A stretch of 64,000 nucleotides of DNA from Pseudobdellovibrionaceae bacterium (GTDB lineage Bacteria > Bdellovibrionota > Bdellovibrionia > Bdellovibrionales > UBA1609): the NCBI GenBank assembly GCA_020635055.1, contig JACKAN010000010.1, positions 62,001 to 126,000 on the forward strand, written 5' to 3'. Shown here piece by piece: positions 52,610 through 61,211 of this stretch; the stretch's first letter is position 1; each line of letters starts with the position of its first letter. The position numbers and the translations under genes are program-made. The notes below the pieces were generated by a model. The model saw nothing but the letters and a program-made list of their open reading frames with translations. It was not told where the DNA came from and ran no database searches.

Positions 52610-52624
52610 TTTCGCCACTCGGGC
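52586..52624 (-). pseudogene. 5' part of host tRNA-Leu(UAA), split by the island (right junction)
   Basis: From 52624 the minus strand reads acceptor GCCCGAG, TG, the D-arm and anticodon arm up to CTTAAAA, then leaves tRNA sequence. GCCCGAG pairs with CTCGGGC of the fragment at 22090-22163. The truncated gene cannot fold into a tRNA. Confidence 0.92.
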
Positions 52625-52698
52625 AACGAATTGCGAAGGTGCAAAAGTCTCTTTTGTTGAACAAAGTGTCAATGCTTGTGACAAAGCAGCAATTCGTT
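52625..52698. promoter_or_regulatory. Host tRNA upstream region within a 10-bp inverted repeat
   Basis: AACGAATTGC (52625-52634) abuts the tRNA 5' end and GCAATTCGTT (52689-52698) is its perfect inverted copy. Between them is a second dyad, CAAAAG-TCT-CTTTTG, and on the minus strand a TTGACA that may be the -35 of the old tRNA promoter. This promoter could now drive the replacement tRNA by read-through (inference). Confidence 0.45.
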
Positions 52699-52709
52699 AA
52701 GATGCTCAA

Positions 52710-53420
52710 GTGCTTAATCAACCAATTAATTATTTTATAAACAAAATTACAGAAGCAAATGCCCTGTGGAAAAAAGTCATGCAGAATAGCTTTCAAGAGC
52801 TTCTGATTATTTTTCTTTTTATTCAGCTTCAATCACAAACTTTACTTTTTTTTGTACAACTCTCTCCCGACAATGAACTCGTGCAACTTCTTGGTCAGGT
52901 GGGTATTGGCTCTTTAAGTCTTTTAAAAACTATATTCCTAGTCATTCTCGTTCCAATGAGAGTTGTGGAATTACAAAATCAGCAAATACCTAGGCCTTAT
53001 TTGTCTTTTTTAAAGAAACACTTAGGAGACATTACACTTGAAGGTTTGCGCATGACGGGGCTCGTCATACTGTGGAGCCTACTTTTGATTGTCCCTGGTC
53101 TTTTTAAACAAATCCGTTGGTACTTTATGCCCTTCATTGTAATTGAAGACAAAAAGTATGATCTCGGGGAGGTAGACCCCCTGGATCGCTCCAACCAACT
53201 AGTAAAGGGAATCACTTTACAGATAGCTTTCATAGCCATTGCTGACTTCGTTGTACAATATGGGCTGGATTCTTTGGGGCAGTCATTTGGCGGGTATTTT
53301 CAGTTTTTGGGCTTATTTTTATCAGGCATATTGACCCTTGGCGTCTCGGTCTATACTTATATTTTGTTGTTCAGCATTTACCAACAACGATCCACAGAGA
53401 TCCCCCATAAAGAGGATTAA
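52710..53420 (+). CDS. Integral membrane protein of unknown function
   Basis: 236 residues, starting with GTG, with about five or six membrane segments (ELLIIFLFIQLQSQTLLFFV, LKTIFLVILVPMRVV, GLVILWSLLLIVPGLFKQIR, FLGLFLSGILTLGVSVYTYI). WYFMPFIVIEDKKYDLGEVDPLDRS recalls the cytoplasmic turn of YciC/DUF975-type membrane proteins. It is 2 bp upstream of the IMPDH-family gene, so it is in the same operon. Function unknown. Confidence 0.6.
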   Translation: MLNQPINYFINKITEANALWKKVMQNSFQELLIIFLFIQLQSQTLLFFVQLSPDNELVQLLGQVGIGSLSLLKTIFLVILVPMRVVELQNQQIPRPYLSFLKKHLGDITLEGLRMTGLVILWSLLLIVPGLFKQIRWYFMPFIVIEDKKYDLGEVDPLDRSNQLVKGITLQIAFIAIADFVVQYGLDSLGQSFGGYFQFLGLFLSGILTLGVSVYTYILLFSIYQQRSTEIPHKED

Positions 53421-53422
53421 AT

Positions 53423-54472
53423 ATGGAATTATTTTTTAATTGGAAAGACATTCAAAATCGCATGCGTGGACTCACCTATGATGACGTTTTAATCATACCC
53501 AGTAAGTCAGATGTCCGTTCACGCAAAGATCCAGACTTAAGCACTCGCCTAACCAAAAACATAAGAATTGCAAAACCTTTTATTAGTTCCAACATGGACA
53601 CCATAACTGAATATGAAATGGCAAGTGCCATGGACGAACTGGGTTGCCTTGGTATTTTACATCGCTTTATGCCTATAGAAGAGCAAGTAAAACAAGTAGA
53701 AATGCTGAAAAATAAAGGACTTAAAAATATTAGCGCTAGTATAGGTGTAAACCAAGATTTTCAAGAGCGAGCCCATGCTATTGTAGAAGCTGGTGTGAAT
53801 GTGATTACTATAGACATTGCTCACGGTCACTCGGTGCAAATGTTAGAAACTATGAAGTGGTTAAAAGACAGCTTCCCGGATGTTGAATTGATAGTTGGCA
53901 ATGTTGCCACCCCAGAGGGAGTTGAAGATTTGTGCGAAGCCGGTGCCTCTGCCATTAAAGTTGGGATAGGACCGGGTTCAATGTGTACTACACGCATAAT
54001 TACCGGCTGTGGATTGCCACAAATGACGGCCGTTGCCTTGTGCGCTCAAGTAGCCAGAGAAAAAGGGGTACCTATAATTGCCGATGGTGGAATAAAAACA
54101 TCGGGAGATATAGTAAAAGCTCTCGCCGCTGGAGCAGACACAGTAATGTTAGGTTCTATTTTGGCCGGCGTACTCGAAACTCCTGGTGAAGTTAGGAATG
54201 GGAAAAAGCAATACAGAGGAATGGCTTCTAAAGCCGCTCAAGTGAGTTGGCGTGGCGGTGTGCCCGAGGGCATGGCCCCCGAAGGTGAGTCCACTTATGT
54301 TCCCGTTAAAGGACACCTTAGTCACGTCATTAATGAACTGGCTGGTGGATTGCGAAGTGGCATGAGTTATATCAATGCCTCTAATATAGAAGAAATTTCT
54401 GCCAAAGCTCAGTTTATAGAAATGACTTCCGCCGGTAGTTTTGAATCCCGAGCTCACGGCCTTAGGACCTGA
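53423..54472 (+). CDS. IMP dehydrogenase/GMP reductase family enzyme without CBS domains
   Basis: 349 residues forming one TIM barrel. LTYDDVLIIPSKSDVRSR opens the family; the catalytic Cys lies in GIGPGSMCTTRIITGCG; then IADGGIKTSGDIVKALAAGA and VMLGSILAG bind phosphate. The active-site loop reads YRGMASKAAQVSWRGGVPEG, and CBS domains are absent, as in GMP reductase; but ITGCGLPQ is closer to IMPDH. Which direction it works cannot be settled by eye. GAGG precedes the ATG. Confidence 0.85.
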   Translation: MELFFNWKDIQNRMRGLTYDDVLIIPSKSDVRSRKDPDLSTRLTKNIRIAKPFISSNMDTITEYEMASAMDELGCLGILHRFMPIEEQVKQVEMLKNKGLKNISASIGVNQDFQERAHAIVEAGVNVITIDIAHGHSVQMLETMKWLKDSFPDVELIVGNVATPEGVEDLCEAGASAIKVGIGPGSMCTTRIITGCGLPQMTAVALCAQVAREKGVPIIADGGIKTSGDIVKALAAGADTVMLGSILAGVLETPGEVRNGKKQYRGMASKAAQVSWRGGVPEGMAPEGESTYVPVKGHLSHVINELAGGLRSGMSYINASNIEEISAKAQFIEMTSAGSFESRAHGLRT

Positions 54473-54564
54473 TTATTTTTATTATTTAATCTCAGCTCTA
54501 GAGATTTTAATTATTTAGCTGGGTTTTTTGAAAAAACCATTTTCTAATCTTTGACCGAAAGAAA

Positions 54565-54664
54565 AATTAACTTTAACTTAACTTTAGTAGCCCATTCTCT
54601 TGATCCACTAGGGATAAAGTTGAGACTCTAAAGGTGCAAGATGCGCCTCATTTTAAAGTTGTTT
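54565..54664 (+). ncRNA. Possible structured RNA or leader upstream of murI
   Basis: The 230-bp spacer before murI contains complementary outer segments (about 54572-54590 with 54651-54666), an inner hairpin ATCC-actag-GGAT near 54603-54616, and AGGTGC/GCGCCT around 54640-54654. These end directly at a strong terminator. The layout resembles a riboswitch-attenuator or small RNA, but I cannot match a known class. Confidence 0.3.
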
Positions 54665-54697
54665 AACCGGTGAAGCAGGATGCACACCGGTTTTTTT
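54665..54697 (+). terminator. Rho-independent terminator 24 bp before the murI start
   Basis: AACCGGTG (54665-54672) pairs perfectly with CACCGGTT (54685-54692), followed by a run of seven Ts (54691-54697). It ends the guaB-like transcript or attenuates murI. Confidence 0.8.
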
Positions 54698-54720
54698 ATA
54701 GATGAGTGATAATTGCATTT

Positions 54721-55512
54721 ATGTCTCTACCTATTCTGAAAATTGGCGTTTTTGACTCTGGTTTAGGAGGACTCACTGTCCTAAAATCTCTTTTTGAAAA
54801 GGCCCCACAAAATCAATATTTTTACTTAGGGGACACAGCTCGTCTTCCCTATGGCTCAAAGTCACCAAAGGTTTTAAGAAAATATATTGATCAAAACGTT
54901 CAATTCTTATTGACTAAAAAAGTAGATGCTATTGTCGTAGCATGCAATTCTGCATCTAGTGTTATAGAAAATCTTAACGAATTCCCCGTTCCCGTTTTTG
55001 ATGTTATAAAACCCAGTGCAAGAGCCGCAGTGACTACCTCTTTGGAAGAACGTATTGGTATTATAGCCACGCGAACGACCATTTCACAAAAAACTTATGT
55101 AAAGGCCATTCAATCACTCAATCCGCTAATAAGTGTTTTCCAGCAAGCCTGCCCGCTTTTAGTGCCGCTGGTTGAAGAGGCGTGGCTAGAAGACCCCATT
55201 ACAAATTTAGTTTTATATCGTTATTTGAGCGCTTTATTGCAAGCGCAAGTGGACACTCTTATTCTTGGTTGCACCCATTATCCGCTTCTGTTACCCGCTA
55301 TTCGCAAAGTTGTTGGGCCAGACATTAATATTATTTCCTCTGCCAATTGTGTAGTCGACGAAGTCCTGCTCCACTTTAAACTTCCAATTAATAATGAAAA
55401 ATTAGATGCAAAAATCGAGCTTTACTTAACCGACGCTAGCCCATCATTAGATACAATATATCCGAAGATTTTTTTCTCGCCAGCTCCACAACCGGAACTT
55501 ATTTACCTTTAA
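54721..55512 (+). CDS. murI: Glutamate racemase
   Basis: About 263 residues from ATG 54721 (GTG at 54706 also in frame). GVFDSGLGGLTVLKSL at the N-terminus, YLGDTARLPYGSKS, the first catalytic Cys in VVACNSAS and the second in LGCTHYPLL are all present. It supplies D-glutamate for peptidoglycan. It lies next to the diaminopimelate/lysine genes, a sensible cell-wall grouping, and converges with lysA with a 5-bp gap. Confidence 0.95.
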   Translation: MSLPILKIGVFDSGLGGLTVLKSLFEKAPQNQYFYLGDTARLPYGSKSPKVLRKYIDQNVQFLLTKKVDAIVVACNSASSVIENLNEFPVPVFDVIKPSARAAVTTSLEERIGIIATRTTISQKTYVKAIQSLNPLISVFQQACPLLVPLVEEAWLEDPITNLVLYRYLSALLQAQVDTLILGCTHYPLLLPAIRKVVGPDINIISSANCVVDEVLLHFKLPINNEKLDAKIELYLTDASPSLDTIYPKIFFSPAPQPELIYL

Positions 55513-55517
55513 GAAAG

Positions 55518-56708
55518 TTAAATAGTAACGATGCGAGGAAGGGCATGGGAATTATATGTAGAGGCCATAACGTGCCCATAGGCTCCAGCGTCCTCCACAA
55601 TCAACCAATCTCCTTGTTGTAATTTTGGAAAAGGACGATCAAAACCTAAGACATCAGCCGATTCACAAATGGGCCCCACTACATCATAGGCTTCAATGTT
55701 TTCACTGCGCTGAATGAGTGGCTGTATACGGTGGTGAGCTTGATATAAGGGCTGTCGAATCAGATGATTCATACCTGTATTTAAAATTGCAAAATTTTTC
55801 CATGGACTTCTTTTAATGTATTGCACTTCACCCAAAAGATAACCAAAGCTTCCCACAAGAATCCTTCCTGGCTCTAAAAGTAAATCCCCTTGAAATCCTT
55901 TAAGTTGCTGCTCCATCTGCCTTGCGTATTCCTGAATCTTTTTTTCATCACCTGGCAAATCTAGTTTATCATAATTAATGCCCAAACCTCCGCCGACATC
56001 TAAAGTCTGCAAAGGATAGCCCTCGGCTTTAAGATTATTAAAGTCTTGTAGAATCTTTTGCAAAGCCTCAACAAAGGGTTCAATTTGCCGAATTTGTGAA
56101 CCTATATGAAGAGTCAAACCCACAAGTTTTAGCTCTGAATACTCCTTCATGATATTTTTTAATGTTGGAAAAAAACTTTTATCCATTCCAAATTTATTAT
56201 CTCTAAAACCAGTGGTGATATATGGATGAGTCTCTGCTTTAACGTCAGGGTTCATGCGCCAAGCCACTTTTGCTTCCACTTTTAACTTGCGCGCCAACTC
56301 GCCAATTCTTTGCAACTCTTGAGGACTCTCTACGTTGATTTGTGCTATGGATTTATTCAGTGCCAACTCTAGTTCTTTTACAGTTTTACCGACGCCTGAA
56401 TAAATGATTTGCTGTGGCGTGAAACCTAGGTCCAAAGCTTCTTTTAACTCTCCACCAGAAACCACATCCACACCCAATCCTGCCTTTAACATTATTTTTA
56501 AAATATCTGGATGATTGTTCGCCTTCATTGCGTAATGAACTCTTATGTTACGCTGGAATGAAGCCTTAAAAAAATCTACTCTATTTTTAATGGCCTCTAA
56601 GTTGTACAAATAAAAAGCCTCACCCACCCGTTGTGCTAAAACCTGCAAATTGTGTTTTTTTGACTTTTGAATAAGGTGGAGTTCCTGATTTATATATTCT
56701 AGAGACAT
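55518..56708 (-). CDS. lysA: Diaminopimelate decarboxylase
   Basis: 396 residues of the PLP fold III family. The PLP Lys lies in VHYAMKANNHPDIL; HIGSQI, DVGGGLGINY, EPGRILVGSFG and GPICESADVLG complete the active site, with the Cys-Glu pair that binds the second subunit's substrate. It turns meso-diaminopimelate into L-lysine. It shares one base with the upstream lysC gene, so it is coupled to it. Confidence 0.95.
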   Translation of the reverse strand: MSLEYINQELHLIQKSKKHNLQVLAQRVGEAFYLYNLEAIKNRVDFFKASFQRNIRVHYAMKANNHPDILKIMLKAGLGVDVVSGGELKEALDLGFTPQQIIYSGVGKTVKELELALNKSIAQINVESPQELQRIGELARKLKVEAKVAWRMNPDVKAETHPYITTGFRDNKFGMDKSFFPTLKNIMKEYSELKLVGLTLHIGSQIRQIEPFVEALQKILQDFNNLKAEGYPLQTLDVGGGLGINYDKLDLPGDEKKIQEYARQMEQQLKGFQGDLLLEPGRILVGSFGYLLGEVQYIKRSPWKNFAILNTGMNHLIRQPLYQAHHRIQPLIQRSENIEAYDVVGPICESADVLGFDRPFPKLQQGDWLIVEDAGAYGHVMASTYNSHALPRIVTI

Positions 56709-57931
56709 TACTTCTCGTCTTTATCTAGAGCAAATTCAGTATGTAAAGCCTGTGCCGTTTTTTCTAGGTTTTTTCTGTCTATCACAGCGCTGATTTTAAT
56801 ATCTGAAGTTGAAACCAAATGAAGAGGCACTTCTTTTTGACTTAATACTTTAAAAAATCGTGCCGCAACACCCGGATGATTGGCCATGCCGACACCCACT
56901 ACGGATAATTTAGCCATATCTTTTAAAATAACAATTTTGGCATTAACATCTAAGCTTTTTAAAACTTCCTCCACCATATACAAATCGGTTTCGTTTACAG
57001 AAAATGCTAAACGCTGACCCTCTTCGTTGTAGCTCTGCGTGATAATATCTACGATAACTCCCTTTTCAGCCAAAGATTCAAAAAGTTGAGCCAAAAAGTT
57101 GGCACCAAAAGGCACAGGAAATAATTTAACAATGGCAGTGCTTGCATCGTGAGTCACCGCAGAAACTACAGGGTTTTCCATTTTTTCATCCTCCGCGACG
57201 ACCCAAGTTCCCTCTCTCGTTTCAAAAGTGGATCGCACATGAATTTTAACATTATATTTTGCAGCTAACTCAACACATCGAAAATGTAAAACTTTCGAGC
57301 CTAAGGTTGCCATCTCCATCATTTCTTCAAAACTAAGACGTGAAATTTCTCTTGCCTTCGGGATAAGGCGAGGATCTGCTGTAAACACTTTTGGTACATC
57401 CGTATAGATTTCCACTTGTTCACAACCTAAAGCGGCGGCAATAGCCACGGCTGTGGTGTCGGAGCCCCCACGCCCCAATGTGGTAATGTAATCATCCATA
57501 TTTACACCTTGGAATCCCGCTACAATAGGAATGGTTTTTTTATCAATCAGTTCCATTATTTTTTGTGTATTAATACTTTGAATTTTCGCCTGAGAAAATA
57601 GGGAGTCTGTTCGTATGCCCAGCTGATAGGCCAAAAGCGGTATAGCTTTGAGACCTCTCTTCTCCAAAGCCATAGCCAGTAAGGCTATGGAAACTTGTTC
57701 CCCCGATGCCAACAGCATATCATAGGCCAAACCACGATATTGTGGATTTATATCTGAAGCTAAGCGAACTAAACGATTGGTCTCCCCAGACATTGCTGAA
57801 GCCACAACAACAGGCACTTGACCATTTTGACAGTCTAATTTAATGCGCTCAGCGACATTCTCGATGCGTTCTATCGAACCCACCGATGTGCCACCGAATT
57901 TCTTGACCAAAAGTTCACTTTGCGTTTTCAT
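56708..57931 (-). CDS. lysC: Aspartate kinase
   Basis: 407 residues. KFGGTSVGSIERI at the N-terminus and GRGGSDTTAVAIAAALGCEQVEIYTDV are the kinase signatures; the C-terminal third holds two ACT domains (FAVSVNETDLYMVEEVL; VVGVGMANHPGVAARFF), so lysine and/or threonine feedback is likely. It makes aspartyl phosphate, the first step to diaminopimelate. It overlaps lysA by one base and is divergent from the M14 gene over 29 bp. Confidence 0.95.
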   Translation of the reverse strand: MKTQSELLVKKFGGTSVGSIERIENVAERIKLDCQNGQVPVVVASAMSGETNRLVRLASDINPQYRGLAYDMLLASGEQVSIALLAMALEKRGLKAIPLLAYQLGIRTDSLFSQAKIQSINTQKIMELIDKKTIPIVAGFQGVNMDDYITTLGRGGSDTTAVAIAAALGCEQVEIYTDVPKVFTADPRLIPKAREISRLSFEEMMEMATLGSKVLHFRCVELAAKYNVKIHVRSTFETREGTWVVAEDEKMENPVVSAVTHDASTAIVKLFPVPFGANFLAQLFESLAEKGVIVDIITQSYNEEGQRLAFSVNETDLYMVEEVLKSLDVNAKIVILKDMAKLSVVGVGMANHPGVAARFFKVLSQKEVPLHLVSTSDIKISAVIDRKNLEKTAQALHTEFALDKDEK

Positions 57932-57960
57932 GGAGCGAAGTTTACACGAGAGAAGGCCTT

Positions 57961-58620
57961 ATGAAAAGTTTTAAGTTTGGAAACACCAGCCAAGGACTGC
58001 CGATAATGGCTGACAAATATGGAAGCAAAGGTCCTAAAGTTCTTATTTTGGGCGGCGTTCACGGTGATGAATGGGAAGGCGTTGTGGCGGCCAAAGCTCT
58101 ACAGAACCGCTTTGTTGAATCTTTTACCTTTAAACTACAGCTCACTTTGGTTCCAATATTTAATTTAGATGGAGTTTTGCGTGGAAAAAGAAAAAATGCT
58201 AATGGCGTGGACCTCAATCGCAACCTGCCCACTAATGATTGGACCTCTGAGGTCGCAGAAGAAAAATATTTCCCTGGACGCCAAGCCAACTCTGAAGAAG
58301 AAAATAAATCTTTAGTAAATTGGCTTTCAATAAATAGACCCCACTTGGTAATTAGTTTACACTCCTGGCACCCCATGCTTAATATCAATGGCCGCTGCGA
58401 AGAGGAAGCCAAAGCTATAGCGCGATTGACACACTATGAAATAAAAGAAAGTATTGGCTACCCTACCCCTGGATGTTTAGGTACTTATTGCGGTCTAGAA
58501 AGAGATATGCCAACTATCACCTATGAAATTCAGAGAAACTTGGATCCTAAAGAAATTATTGGCAAACATGTGCCAGCTATTCTTGAAGCTCTAAAAGTTA
58601 CTGAAAATAAAAACTACTAA
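57961..58620 (+). CDS. M14-family zinc carboxypeptidase/amidase, MpaA- or desuccinylase-like
   Basis: 219 residues. Zinc ligands His34 and Glu37 (GGVHGDEWEG) and His134 (ISLHSWHP), the substrate-binding Asn-Arg in DLNRNLP (86-87), and a catalytic Glu in TITYEIQ (189). The length suits MpaA, which cuts the gamma-D-Glu-diaminopimelate bond, or a succinylglutamate-desuccinylase-like enzyme. It sits 11 bp before dapD and opposite lysC-lysA, so a role in diaminopimelate recycling or desuccinylation is likely (inference). No signal peptide. Confidence 0.8.
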   Translation: MKSFKFGNTSQGLPIMADKYGSKGPKVLILGGVHGDEWEGVVAAKALQNRFVESFTFKLQLTLVPIFNLDGVLRGKRKNANGVDLNRNLPTNDWTSEVAEEKYFPGRQANSEEENKSLVNWLSINRPHLVISLHSWHPMLNINGRCEEEAKAIARLTHYEIKESIGYPTPGCLGTYCGLERDMPTITYEIQRNLDPKEIIGKHVPAILEALKVTENKNY

Positions 58621-58631
58621 AAGAGAAAATT

Positions 58632-59456
58632 ATGGAAAAAAACGAAGTTAAAAATATAATCAGCGAAACCTTCAATTCCTCCGCCCCAACATTCAGCAAT
58701 GTACAGATAGAAGCTATAAATACCGCCATTGAATGGTTGGATAAGGGAACAGAACGCGTATGCTCTCGCACAGAGGAGGGTCAGTGGAAAGTCAATCAGT
58801 GGTTGAAAGAGGCTATTTTACTTTTTTTTCGCATAAAAACTATGAGAAAGTTTAGGGCTGGCGATTTGCACTTTTACGATAAAATCCCTCTCAAAGAATG
58901 GGGCGAAGAACAAGGTGTACGAGTGGTTCCTCACGCCGTTGTTCGGCAGGGAGCTTTTGTAGAAAAAGGGGCTATTCTTATGCCCTCTTATGTTAACATT
59001 GGTGCTTATGTTGGTTCCGGGAGCATGGTCGACACTTGGGCCACTGTAGGTTCCTGCGCGCAAATTGGAAAAAATGTTCACCTGTCTGGAGGTGTTGGAA
59101 TTGGTGGAGTTCTCGAACCCGTACAAGCTCAGCCCGTTATTATAGAGGACAATGCCTTTATCGGCAGTCGTTGCATTGTTGTAGAAGGAATCATCGTAGA
59201 GGAAGGATCTGTACTTGGTGCCGGAGTTACTCTTACCGCCTCGACAAGGATTATTGATGTTACACAAAATAAGGCTGTGGAATACAAGGGGCGAATACCA
59301 AAAAATTCTGTGGTTATCCCCGGAATGAGAACAAAAAATTTTCCGGCTGGTGAATTCCAAGTTCCCTGTGCTCTAATTATTGGCCAAAGAAGCGAAAGCA
59401 CTGACAAGAAAACCTCTTTGACTTCTGCTCTGAGGGATTTTGAAGTTTCGGTGTAA
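58632..59456 (+). CDS. dapD: Tetrahydrodipicolinate N-succinyltransferase
   Basis: 274 residues with a left-handed beta-helix of hexapeptide repeats (VVRQGAFVEKGAILMPSYVN, IGKNVHLSGGVGIGGVLEP). KFRAGDLHFYDKIPLK and the C-terminal TKNFPAGEFQVPCALIIGQR are DapD signatures. It uses succinyl-CoA in the succinylase route to diaminopimelate. It is in an operon with the M14 enzyme. Confidence 0.95.
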   Translation: MEKNEVKNIISETFNSSAPTFSNVQIEAINTAIEWLDKGTERVCSRTEEGQWKVNQWLKEAILLFFRIKTMRKFRAGDLHFYDKIPLKEWGEEQGVRVVPHAVVRQGAFVEKGAILMPSYVNIGAYVGSGSMVDTWATVGSCAQIGKNVHLSGGVGIGGVLEPVQAQPVIIEDNAFIGSRCIVVEGIIVEEGSVLGAGVTLTASTRIIDVTQNKAVEYKGRIPKNSVVIPGMRTKNFPAGEFQVPCALIIGQRSESTDKKTSLTSALRDFEVSV

Positions 59457-59463
59457 ACTTGTA

Positions 59464-60684
59464 TTAAACTTTTGCTCTTAAAGCTTCTGATGGTGAAAAT
59501 CTTAAAATCAAGGATGTTGGAACATAGGAGCCCACAAAGGCGACTATACTGCCACCAATCAATGCTGTTATAATGAGTGACCATTCTATAGCAATGGGGA
59601 TGGACGTGTCGTAGTAAATATTGGGCAGAATATTCAGTTTAGCTTCATCCAAGCTGAAGCTTAATGATAAACCCAGAATCATTCCGCTACCTAAACCTAA
59701 AAAAGATAAAATCAAACCTATCCTTACAAACATCCAGCGCGTACTACTACGGGAGCACCCCATAGACATGAGTATTCCTATGTCTTTCTTTTTTTGCGTA
59801 ATCAACAGAACTAAAACTGTCAAAATTGAAAATGCTGTAATCAGTGTGCTTATACCAATGATAGTCCCGATAATAAATTTTTCCATTTTTAATGCAAACA
59901 ACATTGCACGATCTCGGTCTTTCCATGTGTCCACTTGTGCACCCATGTTTATGGCTATTTTTTTGATGTCCTCCACCTGATTGACACTTGTTAAGCGCAA
60001 TTCTAACTCTTGAAAACGACTGCGCGATTGGCTAAGTGCTTTCAGCCCACCATCTATATTGTAGTACAGAGTTTGGCTATCAACATCTTGAAGTTCTGTT
60101 TGTAAAATAGCTTTCACTCTCGCCCGCGCATAATAAGGCATTTCACCTGAGGGTAAAAGTAGAGCTTCAGGTGGAATTACAACAATTTGATCTCCCTCGA
60201 AAACACTTAGGCTAGTTGCTAAACCTTTGCCAAGGATGACTTCCCCTGATTCTAATATAGCTGCGTCTTCTACTTGCAGAAATGAACCTTCTTCTCCTAC
60301 ACGTTCATCGGTTAATCTTTTAAAGAGAGCTTGCAGTTGAGATGTGTCCATACCCTTAGCGACAGCTCCGCCGTACAACCCTTCTACGGTTCGGACTACT
60401 ACATCTTGATTTTCAACGATATCTGCGGATACAATGTTTTGATTGTTTAATTTTTCTTTCCATGTTTTTAGTTCACTTTCATTGCCTTTTAAAATTACAT
60501 GGGGTTTGGTTAATAACAGCTTGTTGCGGATACTCTCGTTAAAACCATTCATCACACTCATGACTATGATCAAAGTGGTAACACCTACTGTGACCCCAAT
60601 TAAACATACCCATGATATTATGCGAATCAAGGCGCCAGATCGTTTAGAGAATAAATAATTTTTAAAGAAACTGAGAGTTAACAT
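59464..60684 (-). CDS. LolC/LolE-type ABC permease (FtsX family)
   Basis: 406 residues: one N-terminal membrane segment (IRIISWVCLIGVTVGVTTLII), a periplasmic domain of about 220 residues, and three C-terminal segments (TLITAFSILTVLVLLI; RIGLILSFLGLGSGMILGL; SLIITALIGGSIVAFVGSYV). SFFKNYLFSKRSGALIRIIS is typical of lipoprotein-release permeases. It is last in the mla-like run, 6 bp after the gene before it; no LolD ATPase is seen next to it. Confidence 0.88.
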   Translation of the reverse strand: MLTLSFFKNYLFSKRSGALIRIISWVCLIGVTVGVTTLIIVMSVMNGFNESIRNKLLLTKPHVILKGNESELKTWKEKLNNQNIVSADIVENQDVVVRTVEGLYGGAVAKGMDTSQLQALFKRLTDERVGEEGSFLQVEDAAILESGEVILGKGLATSLSVFEGDQIVVIPPEALLLPSGEMPYYARARVKAILQTELQDVDSQTLYYNIDGGLKALSQSRSRFQELELRLTSVNQVEDIKKIAINMGAQVDTWKDRDRAMLFALKMEKFIIGTIIGISTLITAFSILTVLVLLITQKKKDIGILMSMGCSRSSTRWMFVRIGLILSFLGLGSGMILGLSLSFSLDEAKLNILPNIYYDTSIPIAIEWSLIITALIGGSIVAFVGSYVPTSLILRFSPSEALRAKV

Positions 60685-60690
60685 TAGTTA

Positions 60691-61209
60691 TCATTTGAAC
60701 AATTTTTTAATGAATTTTGCAAGGCTTCCTTTGAGTTCCTTAGCTTTGTCGCCATATTGCGCCAATAACTCTTCGGGATCTAAATTGTCTGCTGTAGGAT
60801 TGTGCTCAAAATTATAGATCAGTTGTTCCTTCACCAAAGATGACATAGCTTCCGTGTATTCAAGTAAATTTTTGGCTTGAAAAAGTGATGAATTGTGAGC
60901 TTTCTTGTCGTATTGTATAGTGTTTCCTTCGTTCTCATCTTCTTTTCCAGTTTCAATAACACATCCAGTTCTCACTCCGTCAATAATGTCCCACTCACAA
61001 ATTTGGCCATAAATACTCACCTGTTGTTTAATAATATTTCTTTTCTCGTCCACCCAGTAATAGACATCCACCTCAAGTGGACTGTGATACCAGTGGTTTG
61101 TAAGACTGTGACCCTCTGATTTAACAACATCCACGGCAGCTTCCTCTAAACTCGAGCCGGCTTCGCGAATATCAAAAAATGAATGTGTGTTTTTAGCAAA
61201 ATCTTTCAT
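60691..61209 (-). CDS. Cytoplasmic protein of unknown function
   Basis: 172 residues, acidic, no signal peptide. HWYHSPLEVDVYYWVDEKRN with IKQQVSIYGQICEWDIIDGV suggests a small beta-rich domain; the C-terminus is helical. It starts 2 bp after mlaD and ends 6 bp before the Lol-type permease, so it belongs to the operon. Not recognised. Confidence 0.6.
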   Translation of the reverse strand: MKDFAKNTHSFFDIREAGSSLEEAAVDVVKSEGHSLTNHWYHSPLEVDVYYWVDEKRNIIKQQVSIYGQICEWDIIDGVRTGCVIETGKEDENEGNTIQYDKKAHNSSLFQAKNLLEYTEAMSSLVKEQLIYNFEHNPTADNLDPEELLAQYGDKAKELKGSLAKFIKKLFK

Positions 61210-61211
61210 GC

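Noticed and set aside
52530..52832. Minus-strand ORF of 100 codons over the right tRNA fragment
   Set aside because: It reads through the attachment core and the tRNA 5' half; not coding.
58818..59360. Minus-strand ORF of 180 codons inside dapD
   Set aside because: Antisense shadow of the hexapeptide repeats of dapD.
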